6,816 nt of DNA from Myxococcales bacterium (lineage in GTDB: Bacteria > Myxococcota_A > UBA9160 > SMWR01): positions 1 to 6,816 of the forward strand of contig JACZVU010000145.1 in the NCBI GenBank assembly GCA_022572485.1, written 5' to 3'. The notes under the pieces are model-generated. The model saw only the letters and a list, made by a program, of their open reading frames with translations, ran no database searches and had not been told where the DNA came from. Numbering within the stretch: position 1 is the first letter of the stretch; each line of letters begins with the position of its first letter. The translations under genes were made by a program, and so were the position numbers. Below are positions 3,974 to 6,816 of the stretch, in pieces.

Positions 3974-6393
3974 ATGCCGCAACCACTTCGGCGATCTATG
4001 ACGTGATCCTCCCTGGGTGGCGCGAGGCCACCCGGAACGGAAAGAACCGCCGCGTGTGCGCACCGTACCGCGATGACAAGAATCCGTCGCTCGACGTGCA
4101 CGAAACGAAACTCACCTGGTTTGACCGCGGCATCGGTGAAGGGGGCGGCGCTGTTGACCTGGCGCGCCGAGTCCTCGGCGAAGAAGGCGCGCGATCACTA
4201 CTCCGGGAACTTGGCGACAAGCAGGAGGACCACGCCCCTACGACAGCTGCACCGAAACTCAAGCCCCAGGTCGAGGTGATGAGCGGCGCGACCTCGGCCC
4301 AGATCGCCGCGCTGAAGCGATCGCGACGGCTCCGCGACGGAGCAACCCTCGATCGCATCGGAGCGAAAACGCTGCGTGTCCGCTGGCCGGAGGATGACGG
4401 TGGCTGGCAGTCGTGGACTGTCTGGGTCGGCTTGCCGACCCTCGTTGAAGGCGGCTTCAAACTCTGGGCCCTGAACAAGAACGGCATCCCGCGGCTGGAC
4501 GACCGAGGGAAGCTCATCCAACGCAATGTCGGGCCGGTTTCGTTTTTTCTTTCCCCTGCCGCGCATCAGAGAAACGGCGGCACGATCCAGCGACTTTTCG
4601 ACGTCGAGGGCGAGTCGGACGCCATCGCCTGCATCGACTCCGGGGTTCCACACGTTGTGGCCAGCTCCGGCGGCGCGGGTTCACTCGCTGCGCACGAACG
4701 GCACCGGGAGTTTCTGCTTGCCCTGGAGCCCGATGAGGTGGTCGTCATCCGCGACCTGGACGATGCAGGCCGTGCTGGCGCTGCGAAGGTTGCGGAGTGG
4801 TGGCTGGCGCAGGGAATCACAGTCCGGATCGTCGAGCTGCCGGAAGAGCTGGGGGACAAGGGCGATCTTCGAGACTTTCTGAACGGACGACCAGCGCGAG
4901 ATGGTCAGCCCGCAGTCGAGCCGATTGGAGGGGCCGCGCAACTCCACACCTTGGCCGATGCGGCTCCGAAACGCGAGCGCGCCACCAGCGCGAAGCTTGA
5001 ATCTGAAGCGAATTGCGGCGGCTCCGATCAGGATATTCAGCTCACGCTCTGCAACGAAAACCTGACGGACTCTGGGAACGCCCTGCGCTTCTACGCGATG
5101 CACCGCGAGTGGGCCCGCTTCGTCTACGAGCGGAATGAATGGGCAACATTCGATGGTTCGCGCTGGATTTTCGATGGGCTGCGAACCGTCCAGCGGATGG
5201 CGTACGAGACCGCCCGGGCAATTTCGGCGGCCGCGGAATCTCTCCCCGACGACCGCCGCCGAAAGCTTCAAGAGCACTCGCTAAAACTCGAAAGCGCGGC
5301 AGCGATCCGGCGGATGCTGGAACTCGCCGCGCCCCGCCTCCAGGTGCGCGCCGCTGATTTCGACCAGCCACGTCATCTCCTCAACTGCCCCAACGGCACG
5401 TTCGATCTTCACACGCTCAAGATGAGGCCCCCCGATCCAGACGACTTGCTCACAAAAATCACGGCGGCCGTCTACGACCCGTCCGCAGTGTCGGAACTCT
5501 GGCAGCGCGTGCTTGAACATGCGATTCCGGACCCACTGATTCGCGAATATCTGCAACGACTCGCAGGACTCACGCTCGACGCGTCGATCATGCTCGACCT
5601 CGCGATCCTGATCCACGGGCCGACCCGTACCGCGAAGGGAACCGTCCAAAGCGCGATTCACGGCTCATTCGGTGACTATGCAGTAACTGCAGGGCTGGAA
5701 GACTTCGCGGATCGAAAGCCGCAAGCGGGGAGAGCGACCCCCGAACTCGTGCGACTCCAGGGCGTCCGTATGGTCAGCGTCTACGAGACGTCGGCCAGGC
5801 TCCGGCTCGATGCGGCGCTTGTAAAAACGCTGTCGGGCTCCGACCCGATCACCGTGCGTGACCTCTACTGCCGCGCCGTTACCTACCTCCCCCAATTCAC
5901 ACTTTGGCTCGCGACCAATTGCCGGCCTAGCGTTCCATCCGACGACGACGCTCTCTGGGAGCGGCTCCGTGAAATCCCGTTCAACGAACATCTCAAACCA
6001 GAGGAGCGGAAACCCAGCTTTCGAGCCGATCTCAGCGACCCGAAGAAGCACGGGGCTGCGGTGCTCGCATGGGCCGTCGAGGGCCTCCGCCGCTACCGCG
6101 AGAGCGGACTCACGACCCCGGACGGCGTCGTCCAAGCTGGAGCGGACTACCGCGCCGAGATGGATCCACTGACCGACTTCTTCGGTGACTGCCTCGTGTT
6201 CGAGCCTGGCGCGAAGATCACCAGCTCCCAGCTCGCTAGCGCCTACTCGACCTGGTGCCAGGCGAACTCCGAGCGCCCCCGATCAACCAAGAAGCTAGCC
6301 GCCGCCCTCACCGCGAAGGGCTGCGAGGGGGATCGGTCGAGGGATCAGGACGGAAAGTTGTTTCGGTTCTGGTCGGGAGTTCGCCATGCGTGA
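3970..6393 (+). CDS. Primase-helicase: degenerate CHC2 region, Toprim primase, D5/P4-type SF3 helicase
   Basis: 807-residue replication protein that should prime and unwind the element's DNA. The N-terminus resembles a CHC2 zinc-binding domain (APYRDDKNPSL 31-41; EGGGAVDLARRVLG 57-70), but the usual Cys and His ligands are Ala31 and Arg34 and no second Cys pair is seen. Toprim: Glu213 in DVEGESDA, DxD at Asp262/Asp264 in IRDLDDAG. After a linker (about 325-360) a D5_N-like region starts near LTDSGNALRF (365) and includes CPNGTFDL (473-480). The SF3 ATPase has Walker A GPTRTAKGT (550-558; Ala555 where Gly is usual), acidic Glu606 in VSVYET, the typical LRLDAALVKTLSGSDPITVR stretch, sensor LATN (Asn650) and Arg665/667. 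The C-terminal ~80 residues (from DPLTDFFGDCLVF) look like the winged-helix end of this family. Length fits primase-helicase fusions of phages and satellites. It overlaps the upstream ORF and is followed by origin-like repeats. Confidence 0.93.
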   Translation: MNAATTSAIYDVILPGWREATRNGKNRRVCAPYRDDKNPSLDVHETKLTWFDRGIGEGGGAVDLARRVLGEEGARSLLRELGDKQEDHAPTTAAPKLKPQVEVMSGATSAQIAALKRSRRLRDGATLDRIGAKTLRVRWPEDDGGWQSWTVWVGLPTLVEGGFKLWALNKNGIPRLDDRGKLIQRNVGPVSFFLSPAAHQRNGGTIQRLFDVEGESDAIACIDSGVPHVVASSGGAGSLAAHERHREFLLALEPDEVVVIRDLDDAGRAGAAKVAEWWLAQGITVRIVELPEELGDKGDLRDFLNGRPARDGQPAVEPIGGAAQLHTLADAAPKRERATSAKLESEANCGGSDQDIQLTLCNENLTDSGNALRFYAMHREWARFVYERNEWATFDGSRWIFDGLRTVQRMAYETARAISAAAESLPDDRRRKLQEHSLKLESAAAIRRMLELAAPRLQVRAADFDQPRHLLNCPNGTFDLHTLKMRPPDPDDLLTKITAAVYDPSAVSELWQRVLEHAIPDPLIREYLQRLAGLTLDASIMLDLAILIHGPTRTAKGTVQSAIHGSFGDYAVTAGLEDFADRKPQAGRATPELVRLQGVRMVSVYETSARLRLDAALVKTLSGSDPITVRDLYCRAVTYLPQFTLWLATNCRPSVPSDDDALWERLREIPFNEHLKPEERKPSFRADLSDPKKHGAAVLAWAVEGLRRYRESGLTTPDGVVQAGADYRAEMDPLTDFFGDCLVFEPGAKITSSQLASAYSTWCQANSERPRSTKKLAAALTAKGCEGDRSRDQDGKLFRFWSGVRHA

Positions 6394-6504
6394 ACAGTCC
6401 GTGACACCTGTGACAGCTAGTGACAGCACTTTCCAGCAACTTTCTATAAATCGTCTCTCGTGGGGAGTTGTTAGATCTTGCTGTCACCAGGCGTCACGTG
6501 TCAC
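6391..6504. repeat. GTGACA repeat cluster; candidate replication origin or operator
   Basis: GTGACA occurs at 6401-6406, 6410-6415 and 6420-6425, with a related TGAACA at 6391-6396, so the units fall at 9-11 bp, one helical turn apart. The opposite orientation follows: TGTCAC at 6482-6487 and 6499-6504, with GTCAC at 6493-6497 between them. An AT-rich stretch with TTTCTATAAAT (6441-6451) lies between the two arms. Phased iterons around AT-rich DNA beside a replicase gene are the classic plan of a plasmid or satellite origin. The same word forms the palindrome at 974-988. The origin role is inferred. Confidence 0.6.
6420..6450 (+). promoter_or_regulatory. Possible promoter inside the repeat cluster
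   Basis: GTGACA (6420-6425, 5 of 6 to the -35 consensus) and TATAAA (6445-6450, 5 of 6 to the -10) are spaced 19 bases, slightly long. Direction is rightward. The -35 coincides with a repeat unit, so a protein bound to the repeats would block it. It may equally be only the AT-rich part of an origin. Confidence 0.3.
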
Positions 6505-6716
6505 CGGATTCTGGGTCATGGCGGTAGGTGGGTGGCCTAGCACACGCCTGTATGCGGTTTGCGTTGCTCTTTCCTGGCCCGATTCCTACAAATCCCCCTC
6601 GCGCCGCAGGGATACGCCGAACTCGCGTCGCCTAACGACCGATTTCGTTCCCGTTTGGTCGTCCACGGCGTGGCAGGCCGAAGGTCAGTCGTTTGATTCC
6701 GTTGGGTTGCGCGAGC
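6505..6716. other. Non-coding stretch with no recognised feature
   Basis: Together with the repeat cluster this makes about 350 bases after the primase without a convincing gene. An ORF can be drawn from 6386 to 6748 on the plus strand, but it runs through the repeats, is rich in Cys, Trp and Ser, and resembles no domain. No hairpin, tRNA or repeat is evident in this part. Confidence 0.5.
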
Positions 6717-6737
6717 CTATGGGGACTTTTGTGGGGA
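6717..6737. repeat. Right copy of the 21-bp long-range inverted repeat
   Basis: CTATGGGGACTTTT followed by GTGGGGA; it matches the reverse complement of 1005-1025 at 20 of 21 positions, with the one change inside the second, shorter unit. It lies just before a possible ORF start at 6749. No target-site duplication is visible next to either copy. It may be an integrase arm-type site, the end of a mobile unit, or an operator. Confidence 0.7.
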
Positions 6738-6748
6738 GATCAGTCTAA

Positions 6749-6816
6749 ATGGAGCACTCAAAGTCCTCGAAGGCGGCGATTAGCCGGGGGCTCAAACGTC
6801 ACCACGCGGTGATTGC
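6749..6816 (+). CDS. Possible start of a further gene, cut by the window end
   Basis: ATG at 6749 opens a frame that stays open for 22 codons to the window end, starting MEHSKSSKAAISRGLKRHHA, a basic N-terminus. GGGGAG (6733-6738) lies 10 bases upstream as a possible Shine-Dalgarno, within the right repeat copy. The fragment is too short to identify, and an open frame of this length in GC-rich DNA is weak evidence. Confidence 0.35.
   Translation, partial: MEHSKSSKAAISRGLKRHHAVI

Noticed and set aside
4681..5277. Long minus-strand ORF opposite the primase
   Set aside because: The plus-strand frame has complete Toprim/D5 motifs; long antisense frames are common in GC-rich genes.
6386..6748. 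120-codon ORF overlapping the primase end
   Set aside because: It runs through the GTGACA repeats, has an unusual Cys/Trp/Ser-rich make-up, shows no domain and no Shine-Dalgarno of its own; better explained as chance in GC-rich non-coding DNA.
6748..6755. AATGGAGC shared with 876-883 as the second att core
   Set aside because: Only 8 bases match and the tRNA-like sequence does not continue; a real core copy should match over tens of bases.

Overview
The window is GC-rich bacterial DNA with the layout of an integrative or phage-related mobile element. In order it holds the 3' end of a tyrosine integrase, an attachment site derived from a tRNA gene, a small leftward operon with a ClpP-fold protease, and a rightward replication block (HTH/excisionase-like protein, small ORF, primase-helicase) that ends in a repeat-rich candidate origin. 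No gene identifies the host. It looks like a GC-rich bacterium, and the sequence may come from a metagenome.

Left end (1-1055). The integrase is open from base 1, so its N-terminus lies outside the window. All catalytic residues are present, but the frame breaks three codons after the catalytic tyrosine codon begins; a one-base correction restores a normal C-terminal tail. Seven bases after that tail is the 3' part of a tRNA-Gly(CCC) gene on the minus strand, without its D-arm and 5' acceptor strand, which is the usual shape of an att core. Next come a GTGACA/TGTCAC palindrome and a tandem 12-bp repeat. That repeat recurs inverted near the right end of the window as a 20/21-bp match.

Cargo (1056-2415, minus strand). 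A serine protease of the SDH_sah/ClpP-like type carries a C-terminal CxxC...CxxC zinc-ribbon-like segment. A 60-residue acidic protein follows one base after its stop. The pair is divergent from everything to the right.

Replication and control block (2655-6393, plus strand). A 217-residue protein with a C-terminal HTH is followed by a 99-residue excisionase/MerR-like HTH protein, an intergenic hairpin, a small ORF, and an 807-residue primase-helicase. The primase-helicase has a Toprim primase and a D5/P4-type SF3 helicase and overlaps the small ORF by ATGA.

Right end (6394-6816). No convincing gene is visible until possibly 6749. Phased GTGACA repeats, an AT-rich stretch and oppositely oriented TGTCAC copies look like a replication origin or operator next to the replicase. 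The second 21-bp repeat copy comes just before a possible new ORF cut by the window end.

The integrase lies left of the att core while arm-like repeats and the replication genes lie right of it. This fits an attP (circular or phage form) or a tandem integration better than a simple single-copy junction.
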